From assembly GCF_009363435.1 (NCBI RefSeq), contig NZ_CP045354.1, forward strand, positions 1,826,501 through 1,890,500: a stretch of 64,000 bases of DNA, given 5' to 3'. Source of the DNA: Labrenzia sp. THAF82. GTDB lineage: Bacteria; Pseudomonadota; Alphaproteobacteria; Rhizobiales; Stappiaceae. Under the pieces are notes generated by a model, which was not told where the DNA came from, did not search any database, and was given only the letters and a program-made list of their open reading frames with translations. This document shows, piece by piece, positions 1-8,543 of the stretch (positions within the stretch are counted from its first letter, which is position 1; every line of letters begins with the position of its first letter). Position numbers and translations under genes: made by a program.

Positions 1-354
1 CTGGAAAAGCTCGGGGTAAAGGCGCTTTACCGTTACCACGTGGACATCGAGTTCAAGACACCGGCTCTCGACGCCGTTTTTCAGTCTTGAATAATAAGAC
101 CCTTCGGAGACGTGCTTCCAGCGCTCACCAAGTTCGAGGTATATTTCTGAAACTTTCGGGCGGAAAGACGTTCGTCCAGAGGTGTGTGTGCTCCGGCGTT
201 CCTTCAACGGCTTGTAGTCGAGTTCTTCCGCAACGGCGACAATACGTGCGCGGGTCTTCGGTGAAACGGAGATCGTGGCATCCCTGTTCAGAACTCTGGA
301 CACAGTTGCAATTGAAGTGCCGACAATTTCAGCAATGTCTTTTAGTTTGGCCAC
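1..354 (-). CDS. LacI-family transcriptional regulator, N-terminal part (runs off left edge)
   Basis: Reading the minus strand from a GTG at 354-352 gives 118 codons open to the window edge. The first residues form a typical LacI helix-turn-helix (KLKDIAEIVGTS, then ATVSRVLNRD), followed by the hinge-side helix TRARIVAVAEELDY. Residues about 90-105 (YYSRLKNGVESRCLEL) match the start of the periplasmic-binding-like effector domain of EbgR/GalR-type members, which suggests a sugar effector. An in-frame TAA lies 48 bp upstream of the GTG with no ATG between, so GTG is the only sensible start. The gene points away from the ABC transporter at 533-4149 and its target is not shown. The remaining two thirds lie outside the window. 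Confidence 0.85.
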   Translation of the reverse strand, partial: MAKLKDIAEIVGTSIATVSRVLNRDATISVSPKTRARIVAVAEELDYKPLKERRSTHTSGRTSFRPKVSEIYLELGERWKHVSEGSYYSRLKNGVESRCLELDVHVVTVKRLYPELFQ

Positions 355-483
355 TGGGTCTACTTGCCGGAATGAATGCCGATGGGTGAGAGCGGATTAC
401 AACATCCAGAACCTCATAGAAATTGCAATATGTTCGGATTTCAAGGCATCAGCCTCGGATCGAATGCGAGCTGATTTACAAAA

Positions 484-513
484 AAAAGCCCGGCAACACA
501 GTGCCGGGCTTTT
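484..513 (-). terminator. Rho-independent terminator of the ribose-type ABC operon
   Basis: A 12-bp perfect stem (AAAAGCCCGGCA / TGCCGGGCTTTT) with a 6-nt loop. Read on the minus strand it ends in a run of eight T residues. It lies 20 bp after the stop of the substrate-binding protein gene, so it closes the minus-strand operon 4149-533. Confidence 0.85.
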
Positions 514-532
514 CTAGCTGGCTTGACCGGAC

Positions 533-1573
533 TTAGCGGGCCGGCAAGGGGATCCATTCGGCGACGGAAACATCGGCGTGCTGGAACTGGGGCATCTTTT
601 CGCCAAGGTCTTCCATGTTGCGCACGTCTTGCTCGTTCAGGAAGGATTGTGTGATCAGGGTCGGCGGAACAATGACCTGCTTGCCCGGATCTTCACCGGC
701 CAGCATGAGTGCAAGAGTACGCACGCTGACCTCGCCAACGACGGCAGGGTTGGTGGCAACCGTTGCCGCCCAAGCTGAGTCCGGCTCACGCATGGCGGAG
801 ATGTCGGCGGTGGAGACATCCGCGGAATAGATCTTGATGTCCTGGTTGAGGCCGGCCTCATCAACGGCGATTTTCACACCCTTCGCAAACTCGTCATAAG
901 GTGCGAAGACGACGTTGATGGTCGGATTGGCCTGCAGCACAGAGCGCGCCTGATTGGCAACCGAGTTGGCAATCGGATTGTCGAGCGTGCCGAACATGGC
1001 AGCTTCCTTGATGCCTGGGTTGTCTTTCTTGACTTCCTTCCAGGCGATGTCCCGTCGGTCAAGGGGGGCAATGCCTGGCACGTAGACATAACCAGCGGTG
1101 AAGCTGTTGCCGTTGTCCTTGATCGCCTGATCGAGCGCCATTTTGCCAAGAAGGTAGTCGGACTGCTCGACCTGGGGGATGGATTCGTTTTCGACGTTCA
1201 CATCAAACGCGACAACCTTGATGCCGGCATCGACGGCCCGTTGGGCGGCAGGTTTCATGGACTCCGTCAATCCATGTTGAATGACGATCCCGTCAACGCC
1301 AAGGGCGATTGCCTGGTCGACCATATCCGCCTGCAGAGCCGCATCCTGGCGGCTGTCAAAGACACGCAAGTCGACACCAAGCGCTTCAGCCTGCTTTTCC
1401 ACGCCCGAAAGATAGGACTGGAAGAAGTCGCCTGTCGAAAGATAGCGCACAAGTGCGATTTTCACGTCCTCAGGCTTGTCGAAGGGTGCGGGCATGTCGG
1501 CTGCAAGCGCACTGCCGCCGCCAAGACCCAGGCCGGCCACCATGGCCAGCTTCATGAATTCACGTCTGAGCAT
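533..1573 (-). CDS. Sugar ABC transporter substrate-binding protein, ribose/CUT2 type
   Basis: Periplasmic receptor of 346 aa in the RbsB-like family (Peripla_BP_4). The N-terminus carries a twin-arginine-like motif (RREFMK), a hydrophobic stretch and a signal peptidase site near ALAADMP, so export may be by Tat. Internal segments such as VDGIVIQHGL, IKVVAFDVNV and NVVFAPYDEFAKGV are typical of the two alpha/beta lobes. The ATG at 1573 is preceded by GGGAGGAAACAAT, a strong ribosome site; the longer open frame upstream has none. It is the last gene of an ATPase-permease-receptor operon, facing away from mtnK-mtnA. Context suggests a pentose derivative such as methylthioribose or 5-deoxyribose as ligand; that is inference. 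Confidence 0.88.
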   Translation of the reverse strand: MLRREFMKLAMVAGLGLGGGSALAADMPAPFDKPEDVKIALVRYLSTGDFFQSYLSGVEKQAEALGVDLRVFDSRQDAALQADMVDQAIALGVDGIVIQHGLTESMKPAAQRAVDAGIKVVAFDVNVENESIPQVEQSDYLLGKMALDQAIKDNGNSFTAGYVYVPGIAPLDRRDIAWKEVKKDNPGIKEAAMFGTLDNPIANSVANQARSVLQANPTINVVFAPYDEFAKGVKIAVDEAGLNQDIKIYSADVSTADISAMREPDSAWAATVATNPAVVGEVSVRTLALMLAGEDPGKQVIVPPTLITQSFLNEQDVRNMEDLGEKMPQFQHADVSVAEWIPLPAR

Positions 1574-1610
1574 ATTGTTTCCTCCCAATATGAACGGCGC
1601 CCGGCGGGCG

Positions 1611-2624
1611 TCACGCAGTTCTCCTGCCTCCGCGTCGCGATGACAGGTAGAAAGTAAAGACCAGGGCCGCGACCAGCACGGCTCCCTTGACGAAATCCTG
1701 CATGTAGTAAGGGGCATTCATCATGGTCAGACCCTGAAGGAGAATGCCGACAAAAAGAGCACCTGCTGCGGTGCCGAATGCGTTCGGACGGGCTGCACCG
1801 AGAACCGCAAAGCCGATCAGGGCAGCAGCCACACTGTCGAGCAGCAAATTGTTACCCGATGCGATGTCGCCGCGGCCCAAACGCGCCGCAAGCAGAATTC
1901 CGCCAACCGAGGCAAGCATGCCGGATATCATGTAAGCAACAATCTTGTAGCGGTGGACATTTGTGCCAACCAGTCCGGCCGCTCTTTCGTTGGAGCCGAT
2001 CGCATACATCAGGCGTCCATGCCGGGTGTAGCCGAGAAACAGCCAGATCAAGAGGGCGATCAGCAGGAAGACGACCACCGGCACGGGCACGAGCCTGTCC
2101 AGGAAAAGGTCGAACCGATGACGACCGAGCCAGAGAAAAGCGGCGGAGAAAGTGCCTTCGGCCACCGCCCCGTTCTCAAGGCTCATGCCGGTTGCAATCG
2201 AATTGCCCTGTGTCGGAATACGCTGAAGACCGATCAGAAGGAACATCATGCCAAGGGTGGCCAGAAGATCGGGCACACGCATCTTGACGATCAAAAGGCC
2301 GTTCACCAGTCCGACGATCGCTCCCATAATGAGGCAGAGTGCAACTGCGACAAAGGCCGATTGTTCGAGGACGACCATCGTATAGGCCGACAGCATCAAA
2401 GCCGAGGTCGCGACCGACCCGATAGAGAGGTCAAAACCGCCGACCACCAGGGTGCACGTGACACCGAGGGCCAGGATGCCGGTAATCGCCACCGACTGCA
2501 AAATGAAGACAGCCGAGCGCGGGCTGGCAAACCCGCTCGCATAAATCGAGAAGAAAAGCGCGAGCCCGCCCAGAAGGATCAGGAAGCCGTATTTAATAGC
2601 GAAATCGAGTGCGTTCTTGTTCAT
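1611..2624 (-). CDS. Sugar ABC transporter permease, RbsC-like
   Basis: Inner-membrane permease of 337 aa, the usual size for the RbsC/XylH (CUT2) family, with about 8-10 hydrophobic segments. The conserved loop GGFDLSIGSVAT and the later MYAIGSNERAAGLVGTNV and LGRGDIASGNN segments are diagnostic of this family. I start it at the ATG at 2624 (MNKNALDF), after a GGAAA ribosome site. The ATPase gene ends 10 bp upstream and the receptor gene starts 37 bp downstream, so the three are one operon. Confidence 0.88.
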   Translation of the reverse strand: MNKNALDFAIKYGFLILLGGLALFFSIYASGFASPRSAVFILQSVAITGILALGVTCTLVVGGFDLSIGSVATSALMLSAYTMVVLEQSAFVAVALCLIMGAIVGLVNGLLIVKMRVPDLLATLGMMFLLIGLQRIPTQGNSIATGMSLENGAVAEGTFSAAFLWLGRHRFDLFLDRLVPVPVVVFLLIALLIWLFLGYTRHGRLMYAIGSNERAAGLVGTNVHRYKIVAYMISGMLASVGGILLAARLGRGDIASGNNLLLDSVAAALIGFAVLGAARPNAFGTAAGALFVGILLQGLTMMNAPYYMQDFVKGAVLVAALVFTFYLSSRRGGRRTA

Positions 2625-2634
2625 TTTCCAAATA

Positions 2635-4149
2635 TCATCCTGCGAGAGCCAGCCGCTCACCGGGGCCGGACACATCCGCAACCAGGCTGTTCAAGTCGAC
2701 ATTCTTGTTGATGTATTCACCGGCGATTGCCGCCTCGTTCAGGACGACGATCCGGTCCGCAATTTCCAGCGCCTCGTCGATTTCAGCGACAAAGACAAGC
2801 GTTGTTCGGTCCTGAGCCGTTTGGCGGATATACCGTCCTATATCGCGCCGCGCACCGATGTCGACGCCCTGGAAAGGCTCGTCGAGCAGGAGAATGCGCG
2901 AGGCCTTGAGCAACCAGCGACCAATCATGACCTTTTGCTGGTTGCCGCCCGACAAGGTGTCGATGCCGTCGGAATTGGATTGGCAAACCACTCCGATCCG
3001 GTCGATCATGTCGTCGGTCGCTTTGCGTTGCGCCTTGTCGCCCAGAAATGAAAATCGGCTGAAGGCTCTCAGAAAGGGCACTGTCATGTTGTTGGCGATA
3101 TCAAAATCGGGCACGACAGCATTCACGCTCCGATCCTTGGGCGACATGAAGACGCCTTTGGAGACCGCATCCCCTGCACCTGCTGGCTGATATTCCTTTC
3201 CATCCAGAAGGAGATTGCCGCCGGAAGGTTTTGAAAGCCCGTAAATGATTTCGGCCAGCTGCGTCTTTCCGGATCCGAGCAAGCCGGTAAAGGCGACGAC
3301 TTCTCCCTCGCGGGCTTCGAAGTCAATTGGCCGACTGTCTTCAAACAGTTTCAGATTTTGGAGCTGAAGAACCGGCTGTCCGCCGGGGACGGGATCGATG
3401 TCCACTTCGGTCATCTGATGCCCGAGCATTGCATTGACCGCACCGACATAATCGAGAGGTTCTGCTTCGAACAGGCCCGAGATCGCACCATCACGCATTG
3501 TGACGATCCTGTCAGCGATACGCCGAATGTCGGACATGCGGTGAGAAATATACAAGATCGCCACCCCTTCCGCCCGCAGCCGATCGATCAGGGCAAAGAG
3601 GCGCTCGGCCTCGGATGACGAAAGGGACGATGTAGGCTCGTCCAGAATGAGCAGTTTTGGTGCGCGGGCCATAGCGCGAGCGATCGCGATCATCTGCCTG
3701 TCGGCGACATCAAGGTCGGCAACACGCATGCGCACGTCCATGGTCAGTCCCATGCTCTCGGCGACTTCGCGCGCTTGCGCTCTCAGCTTCCTGTCGTTGA
3801 CAAACAATCCGACGCCAGGCTCGGTCAAGCGGTCGAGAGTCAGGTTGGTGGCCACGTCCAGATCCGGGATCACGCCGTCGTCGATAGACTGGTGAACCGT
3901 TACGACGCCCTTGGATATGGCGTCGGCGGCATCTGTTGGAGAGAATGGTTCGCCGCCTAGCTCAATGTTGCCGCCATCGGCAAAATGGTAGCCGCACAAC
4001 ACTTTCACGAGCGTAGACTTGCCCGCGCCGTTGGCTCCCATCAATGCCGTAACTTCTCCGGACCGCAGATCCAGATCGATGCCTTTGAGGACGTGATTTT
4101 GTCCGAAGGACTTTTCCAGACCGCGGAGTTTGCAGGTGACGTTTTGCAC
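2635..4149 (-). CDS. Sugar ABC transporter ATP-binding protein, RbsA-like (two ABC domains)
   Basis: Cytoplasmic ATPase of 504 aa with two fused nucleotide-binding domains, as in RbsA/MglA. Domain 1 has Walker A GANGAGKST and Walker B LLILDEPTSSLS with a degenerate signature (VADRQMIAIARA). Domain 2 has a degenerate Walker A (GLLGSGKTQ), signature LSGGNQQKVMIGRW and Walker B ILLLDEPFQGVD. One degenerate site per domain is normal for CUT2 transporters. The start is a GTG at 4149, preceded by GGGAGGAACG; a TTG four codons upstream would sit on top of the ribosome site. First gene of the operon, divergent from mtnK. Confidence 0.9.
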   Translation of the reverse strand: MQNVTCKLRGLEKSFGQNHVLKGIDLDLRSGEVTALMGANGAGKSTLVKVLCGYHFADGGNIELGGEPFSPTDAADAISKGVVTVHQSIDDGVIPDLDVATNLTLDRLTEPGVGLFVNDRKLRAQAREVAESMGLTMDVRMRVADLDVADRQMIAIARAMARAPKLLILDEPTSSLSSSEAERLFALIDRLRAEGVAILYISHRMSDIRRIADRIVTMRDGAISGLFEAEPLDYVGAVNAMLGHQMTEVDIDPVPGGQPVLQLQNLKLFEDSRPIDFEAREGEVVAFTGLLGSGKTQLAEIIYGLSKPSGGNLLLDGKEYQPAGAGDAVSKGVFMSPKDRSVNAVVPDFDIANNMTVPFLRAFSRFSFLGDKAQRKATDDMIDRIGVVCQSNSDGIDTLSGGNQQKVMIGRWLLKASRILLLDEPFQGVDIGARRDIGRYIRQTAQDRTTLVFVAEIDEALEIADRIVVLNEAAIAGEYINKNVDLNSLVADVSGPGERLALAG

Positions 4150-4193
4150 CGTTCCTCCCAAAATTTTGCGGGGCTTTTATCCCCTTGATTAGA

Positions 4194-4257
4194 GTTACAG
4201 CACGCAAAATAGTCATTTGTCAACCGAGTTGACTTTTGAACAATCTTGATCATTATC
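4194..4257. promoter_or_regulatory. Divergent promoter region with palindromic operator GTCAACCGAGTTGAC
   Basis: A perfect inverted repeat GTCAAC-CGA-GTTGAC lies at 4219-4233 between the ABC operon and mtnK. Its arms contain both -35 boxes: TTGACA on the minus strand (4223-4218), with TGTAAC 18 bp further, and TTGACT on the plus strand (4229-4234), with ATTATC 17 bp further. A dimeric regulator bound here would cover both promoters. The SorC-family regulator encoded in the plus operon is the obvious candidate, by inference. Confidence 0.5.
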
Positions 4258-4287
4258 GGGTGGGATAAGAGAGGAAATTTCACAGTC

Positions 4288-5550
4288 ATGGATACGCCTG
4301 ATCAGTATCGACCGTTAACGCCGGAAACGCTCGCAGCCCGTCTCGCATCGATCGACGCCGTGGCGAAACGCGTCGGATCCGACCCGGCACTTTGGACCGT
4401 ACGTGAAGTCGGTGACGGCAATCTGAATTTGGTTTTCATCGTGGAGGGCCCGGAAGGGGCCGTGGTCGTCAAGCAGGCGTTGCCTTATGTTCGTCTTGTC
4501 GGCGACAGCTGGCCTTTGCCGCTCTACCGGGCTTTTTTTGAAAATCACGCCCTGGTTCGACAGGCCGAACGCGATCCGGGCTCGGTGCCGGCTGTCTATC
4601 ACTTTGACGACACGCAGGCGCTGATTGTCATGGAATTCCTGGCACCGCACAAGATCCTGCGCCGAAAGCTGATCGACGGCGACAAGGTTGCAGGCCTTGG
4701 AAATTTCCTCGGAAAGTTTTGCGCGCGGACAGCTTTTCGCGGATCGGAACTGTCCATGAAGAGCGCAGACAAAAAAAAGGATGTCGGCCTCTTTTCCGGC
4801 AATATTGAAATACCGGCGATTACCGAAGCGCTCGTCTTCACCGACCCGTATTATGACGCGGAGATGAACCACCATACAGACGGACTGGATGCTGTCGTTG
4901 CCAATTTGCGCTCAGATGCCAGGCTGAAGGCAAAGGTGCAGCGCCACCTGATGAAATTCGCCTCCAACACGGAGACGATGGTGCATGGCGACCTTCACAG
5001 CGGTTCGATCATGTCCACTGACACAGAAAGCCGCGTCATCGATCCGGAATTTGTTCAATACGGACCAATGGGGTTCGATATCGGGATGCTGCTGGCAAAT
5101 TTCTTCATGGCCTATTTCAGCCAGCCTGCGCATAGGACAAAAGACAAATTGGACGACTATCAGGAATGGCTCCTGACTGTGGTCCGGGAGGTCGTCGAGA
5201 TTTTTGAAGAAGAGTTCACCCGTCTCTGGCAGACCGAACGAACGGGAATGCTATATCCGGAAGCGCTGTTTGAAGGGCAGGGACATAATTCAGCCGACGC
5301 CTGTGCCGGTCTGCTCGCAGAAATCTGGACAGAAGCTCTTGGGTTCTGCGGCATCGAAATGCATCGAAGGACATTGTCGCTGGCGCACAACGCGGATTTC
5401 GAAGAGATCGAAGACAAGGGCCTCAAGGCAGCACTGGAAGCTCGCAATCTCCACATGGGCGCGGAACTTATCCTCAATGCCGAGACGTGTGGTTCGTTGG
5501 ACGAGTTGCTGTTGCTTGCGCGCCAAGTCAACAAGAAGGACATCCTATGA
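4288..5550 (+). CDS. mtnK: S-methyl-5-thioribose kinase
   Basis: Phosphorylates methylthioribose (or 5-deoxyribose) on C1 with ATP, the entry step of 5'-methylthioadenosine-derived sugar salvage. The 420-aa product has the choline-kinase-like fold of MtnK: the catalytic loop [12 protein letters not shown] around residue 231 and the metal-binding VIDPEF around residue 250, followed by [13 protein letters not shown]. The length matches known MtnK proteins. I start at the ATG at 4288, which has an AGAGGAAA site upstream; the ORF extension to 4246 begins within the promoter. It overlaps mtnA by the ATGA at 5547-5550, which indicates translational coupling. First gene of the plus-strand operon. 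Confidence 0.93.
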   Translation: MDTPDQYRPLTPETLAARLASIDAVAKRVGSDPALWTVREVGDGNLNLVFIVEGPEGAVVVKQALPYVRLVGDSWPLPLYRAFFENHALVRQAERDPGSVPAVYHFDDTQALIVMEFLAPHKILRRKLIDGDKVAGLGNFLGKFCARTAFRGSELSMKSADKKKDVGLFSGNIEIPAITEALVFTDPYYDAEMNHHTDGLDAVVANLRSDARLKAKVQRHLMKFASNTETMVHGDLHSGSIMSTDTESRVIDPEFVQYGPMGFDIGMLLANFFMAYFSQPAHRTKDKLDDYQEWLLTVVREVVEIFEEEFTRLWQTERTGMLYPEALFEGQGHNSADACAGLLAEIWTEALGFCGIEMHRRTLSLAHNADFEEIEDKGLKAALEARNLHMGAELILNAETCGSLDELLLLARQVNKKDIL

Positions 5551-6656
5551 AGGTCAACGGAACCCACTACCGCTCGCTTTGGTGGGATGAGGACAAGGGC
5601 GCACTTCAAATTATCGATCAACGATGGCTGCCTCACGAATTTCGGGTGCAACATGTTGAAACGCTTCAGGACTTTGCTGATGCGATAGTTGAAATGCGGG
5701 TGCGTGGTGCACCGTTGATCGGGGCCACCGCTGCCTATGGCATGGCCCTTGCCGCAGCGACCGATCCTTCTGATGCAAATCTGGACAATGCCTGGGCGTT
5801 TCTGGACAAGACACGGCCGACGGCCATCAATCTTCGATGGGCGCTCAATCGGTGCCGAACTGCTTTGAAAGCGCTGCCTGAAAGTGAGCGGTCCGCTGCT
5901 GCCTTGCGGCTTGCGCATGACATTTCAGACGAGGATGTGGACATCAATCACCGCATAGGTTTGAACGGTCTGGAAATCATCCGCAAGATAGCAGCCGGCA
6001 AGCGGGACGGGGAACCCGTGCGCATCCTGACCCATTGCAATGCCGGCTGGATCGCGACGGTGGATTGGGGCACGGCGACAAGCCCAATGTATCAGGCGCA
6101 TGATGAAAACATTGCAATCCACGTGTGGGTCGACGAGACGCGGCCTCGTAATCAGGGTGCGTTGACGTCGTGGGAACTTGGGAGCCACGGCATTCCGCAT
6201 ACTTACATCACCGACAATGCCGGCGGTCACTTGATGCAGCATGGAATGGTGGATCTGGTGATCACCGGAACGGACCGCACCACGCGCCGCGGAGATGTTT
6301 GCAACAAGATCGGAACTTACCTGAAAGCACTTGCAGCACAGGCCAACAACGTTCCGTTTTATGTCGCGCTGCCGTCGCCGACCATTGACTGGACCGTCGA
6401 TGATGGGGTCGCCGAAATCCCGATCGAAGAACGCATGGAAAGGGAAGTAACCCATGTGCAGGGACTGACGGATGACGGGAGTATCGGCCAGGTGCAGGTT
6501 ACTCCGATTGGGACCGCGGGCGGCAATCCGGCGTTTGATGTGACACCGAACCATCTGGTGACGGGTCTGATCACCGAGCGGGGTATTTGCGAGGCAAGTG
6601 CCGCAGGGCTTGCAGAATTGTTTCCCGATCTTGCGCAGGTCGCCAAGAGAGCATGA
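5547..6656 (+). CDS. mtnA: S-methyl-5-thioribose-1-phosphate isomerase
   Basis: Converts methylthioribose-1-phosphate (or 5-deoxyribose-1-phosphate) to the ribulose-1-phosphate form. The 369-aa protein belongs to the eIF2B-alpha-like family. It keeps the [10 protein letters not shown] segment, the catalytic Cys in [12 protein letters not shown] near residue 164 and the catalytic Asp in [19 protein letters not shown] near residue 242. The ATG overlaps the mtnK stop. The ORF ends in the ATGA shared with the next gene, so mtnK-mtnA-regulator are tightly coupled. Confidence 0.94.
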   Translation: MKVNGTHYRSLWWDEDKGALQIIDQRWLPHEFRVQHVETLQDFADAIVEMRVRGAPLIGATAAYGMALAAATDPSDANLDNAWAFLDKTRPTAINLRWALNRCRTALKALPESERSAAALRLAHDISDEDVDINHRIGLNGLEIIRKIAAGKRDGEPVRILTHCNAGWIATVDWGTATSPMYQAHDENIAIHVWVDETRPRNQGALTSWELGSHGIPHTYITDNAGGHLMQHGMVDLVITGTDRTTRRGDVCNKIGTYLKALAAQANNVPFYVALPSPTIDWTVDDGVAEIPIEERMEREVTHVQGLTDDGSIGQVQVTPIGTAGGNPAFDVTPNHLVTGLITERGICEASAAGLAELFPDLAQVAKRA

Positions 6657-7672
6657 GACCAAGTCCGTCCAAGTCCCGACCAGCGGACGGCAGGAGCGGC
6701 GCGCGCGGCCAGGTTGCACGCGCTCGCCCGCAGGAAGATGCAATCGTTGAGGTTACCTGGTGCTACTATCAGGACGGCATGAATCAGAACGAGATTGCCG
6801 AAAGGCTCAGTATTTCTCGGGCGACGGTCGTCAATTATCTGGCGGAAGCCCGCAAGCGGGACTATGTGCGCATATCGCTCGACACGGATGTCTTTCGAAA
6901 TCAGGATCTGGCGCGCCGCCTTGTTGATCAGTTCGGTCTGCGAGATGCCGTCGTCATTCCGTCGTCACCAGACGGTGCTGAGAAGTCTCTGGAGCGGGTG
7001 ACACGTGTTGTGGCTGACTGGCTTCCCGGGCTTTTGGAACCGGGTGACCGGCTCGGTGTTGCCTGGGGCGAGACGGTTTACAGGGTGGCTGAGGCGGCGC
7101 CGCGCGTCACTATGGAAAACCTGACGATCGTCCAGCTTGTCGGGTCCCGTCCGGCAGCACTCGGATTTGCGGCGGAAACCTGTTCGGCGACGCTCGCCAG
7201 ACGGTATGGGGCTCACTGTGTCAATCTGCATGTGCCTCTGGTCTTGTCCAACAAGGATCTTGTTGAACGGCTGAGGCAGGAACCGGTTATTGAAGCGCAG
7301 CTTCAGGCCGTGGCGAATTGCAACAAGACTATTTTCGCCTGCGGAACCTGTGGCGAAGACAGCCATGTGGTTCACACAGGTCTCCTGGATAGGGCGGATA
7401 TTGAGTCTTGTGCGGAGAAGGGCGCTATTGGAGTCATTTGTGGCAGACTGATTGACCACAAGGGCCAGGGCCTTAATCGGGACATTGAGGATCGCATGAT
7501 TGCGGTCACGCTTGATCAGATGCGCAACAAGGATATGGGGCTTCTGGTCGGTTCGGGTCCAGATCGGGCCGAGCCGATGCTTGCGGCCATTCGCGGCGGA
7601 TATGCCACTCATGTCGCCACCTGCTCAAGCACGGCGGCCGACTTGCTCAAATTGGCGACGGAATATGCTTAA
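6653..7672 (+). CDS. SorC/DeoR-type sugar-responsive transcriptional regulator
   Basis: Product of 339 aa. An N-terminal helix-turn-helix ([25 protein letters not shown], roughly residues 43-67) is followed by a sugar-phosphate-binding SorC C-terminal domain ([31 protein letters not shown]). A basic, low-complexity N-terminus (about 30 residues rich in R, S and P) precedes the DNA-binding part. It overlaps mtnA by 4 bp and the aldolase by 8 bp. Regulators of this family usually bind a phosphorylated sugar, so methylthioribulose-phosphate or 5-deoxyribulose-phosphate is the likely effector. The palindrome at 4219-4233 is the likely operator; both points are inference. Confidence 0.85.
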   Translation: MRPSPSKSRPADGRSGARGQVARARPQEDAIVEVTWCYYQDGMNQNEIAERLSISRATVVNYLAEARKRDYVRISLDTDVFRNQDLARRLVDQFGLRDAVVIPSSPDGAEKSLERVTRVVADWLPGLLEPGDRLGVAWGETVYRVAEAAPRVTMENLTIVQLVGSRPAALGFAAETCSATLARRYGAHCVNLHVPLVLSNKDLVERLRQEPVIEAQLQAVANCNKTIFACGTCGEDSHVVHTGLLDRADIESCAEKGAIGVICGRLIDHKGQGLNRDIEDRMIAVTLDQMRNKDMGLLVGSGPDRAEPMLAAIRGGYATHVATCSSTAADLLKLATEYA

Positions 7673-8330
7673 GGCACCTTACAAGGACACAAAAAAACTC
7701 AGGCAGGCGATCATCGACACGTGCAAGGAGATGAACCGGCGAGGCATCAACCAGGGCACATCTGGAAACATATCCGTGCGTGCCGGCAAGAAGATGATCA
7801 TTACTCCCTCCGGTGTTCCCTATGACAGGATGACACCTGACATGCTGGCGACCGTTCCCCTTCAAGGAAAAGGAAAGGCCAAGGGACCTTTTCCACCGTC
7901 GACCGAATGGCAGTTTCATCAGGCGCTTTTGCGCGACAAGCCCGATATGCATGCCGTTGTTCATGCTCATCCGGTTCACTGTACCGCGTTGTCCATCAAC
8001 CGGATGGCGATTCCGGCATGTCACTATATGGTCGCGATTTTCGGAGGCAACACCGTGCCGCTTGCGGACTATGCGCTTTTTGGAAGCGACGAATTGTCCG
8101 AACATGTTACCGGTGCGATGATCTCTCGGCACGGCTGTCTGATGGCAAATCACGGGGCCGTTGTCGTTGGTGAAACACTGGAAAAGGCTCTCTGGCGCAT
8201 GGAAGAGCTGGAAGTTCTGGCGCACGCCTATATCGTCAGCCAATCGGTCGGCAAACCTCATATCCTTTCGGCGAAACAAATCGACGAGGTTCTTGGGGCG
8301 GTTGCCAACTATGGGATCAAGTCCACCTGA
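7665..8330 (+). CDS. ald2: Class II aldolase, probable 5-(methylthio)ribulose-1-phosphate / 5-deoxyribulose-1-phosphate aldolase
   Basis: A 221-aa zinc-dependent aldolase of the FucA/AraD family. Visible motifs are the substrate-phosphate loop GTSGNISVR, the catalytic Glu in PSTEWQFH, zinc ligands in VVHAHPVHC and the third His in ANHGAVVVG. Behind mtnK and mtnA this matches the DHAP shunt, in which the aldolase yields dihydroxyacetone phosphate plus (methylthio)acetaldehyde or acetaldehyde. The ATG at 7665 overlaps the regulator's stop by 8 bp. No mtnB, mtnC, mtnD or mtnW genes are nearby, so this is not the methionine salvage branch. Specificity rests on gene context; family assignment alone would allow fuculose-phosphate aldolase. 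Confidence 0.8.
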   Translation: MLKAPYKDTKKLRQAIIDTCKEMNRRGINQGTSGNISVRAGKKMIITPSGVPYDRMTPDMLATVPLQGKGKAKGPFPPSTEWQFHQALLRDKPDMHAVVHAHPVHCTALSINRMAIPACHYMVAIFGGNTVPLADYALFGSDELSEHVTGAMISRHGCLMANHGAVVVGETLEKALWRMEELEVLAHAYIVSQSVGKPHILSAKQIDEVLGAVANYGIKST

Positions 8331-8543
8331 GCAGCTAGTGTTCTTGCCGCTACCTGGCTGACGGGGCATTCAGGAACGTGCTCGCGGACGAGCAGTCGTT
8401 GTTTGCGCCAAACCAGCTCAAGCCATTCTGCAACTTATCTAAAAAGTGAACTTCATTTCAGGTCGAATCCTGCTCAAGCTGGTTGAGATTGCCGGAAGTG
8501 CTCAGTAGCACTCAGCTACAACCGGACCTCAGTGGTGATATGC
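8331..8543. promoter_or_regulatory. Intergenic region upstream of the flavin reductase, with inverted repeats
   Basis: No gene is seen. Inverted repeats are AGTGCT-CAGT-AGCACT at 8497-8512 (32 bp before the next start), CTCAA-N5-TTGAG at 8473-8487, and TGCTCG-CGGA-CGAGCA around 8380-8395. None is followed by a T run, so they look more like operators or folded leader than terminators. Which protein would bind is unknown. Confidence 0.3.

Noticed and set aside
1-90. Plus-strand 29-codon end of a frame (finishing LDAVFQS)
   Set aside because: It is the complement of the LacI-family gene read on the minus strand, which has clear family motifs.
87-517. Plus-strand frames of 80-100 codons near the left edge
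   Set aside because: They lie opposite the LacI N-terminus and the terminator and have no family features.
7665-8330. Alternative call as fuculose-phosphate or ribulose-phosphate 4-epimerase enzyme
   Set aside because: Family motifs allow it, but co-transcription with mtnK and mtnA favours the DHAP-shunt aldolase; kept as a caveat only.
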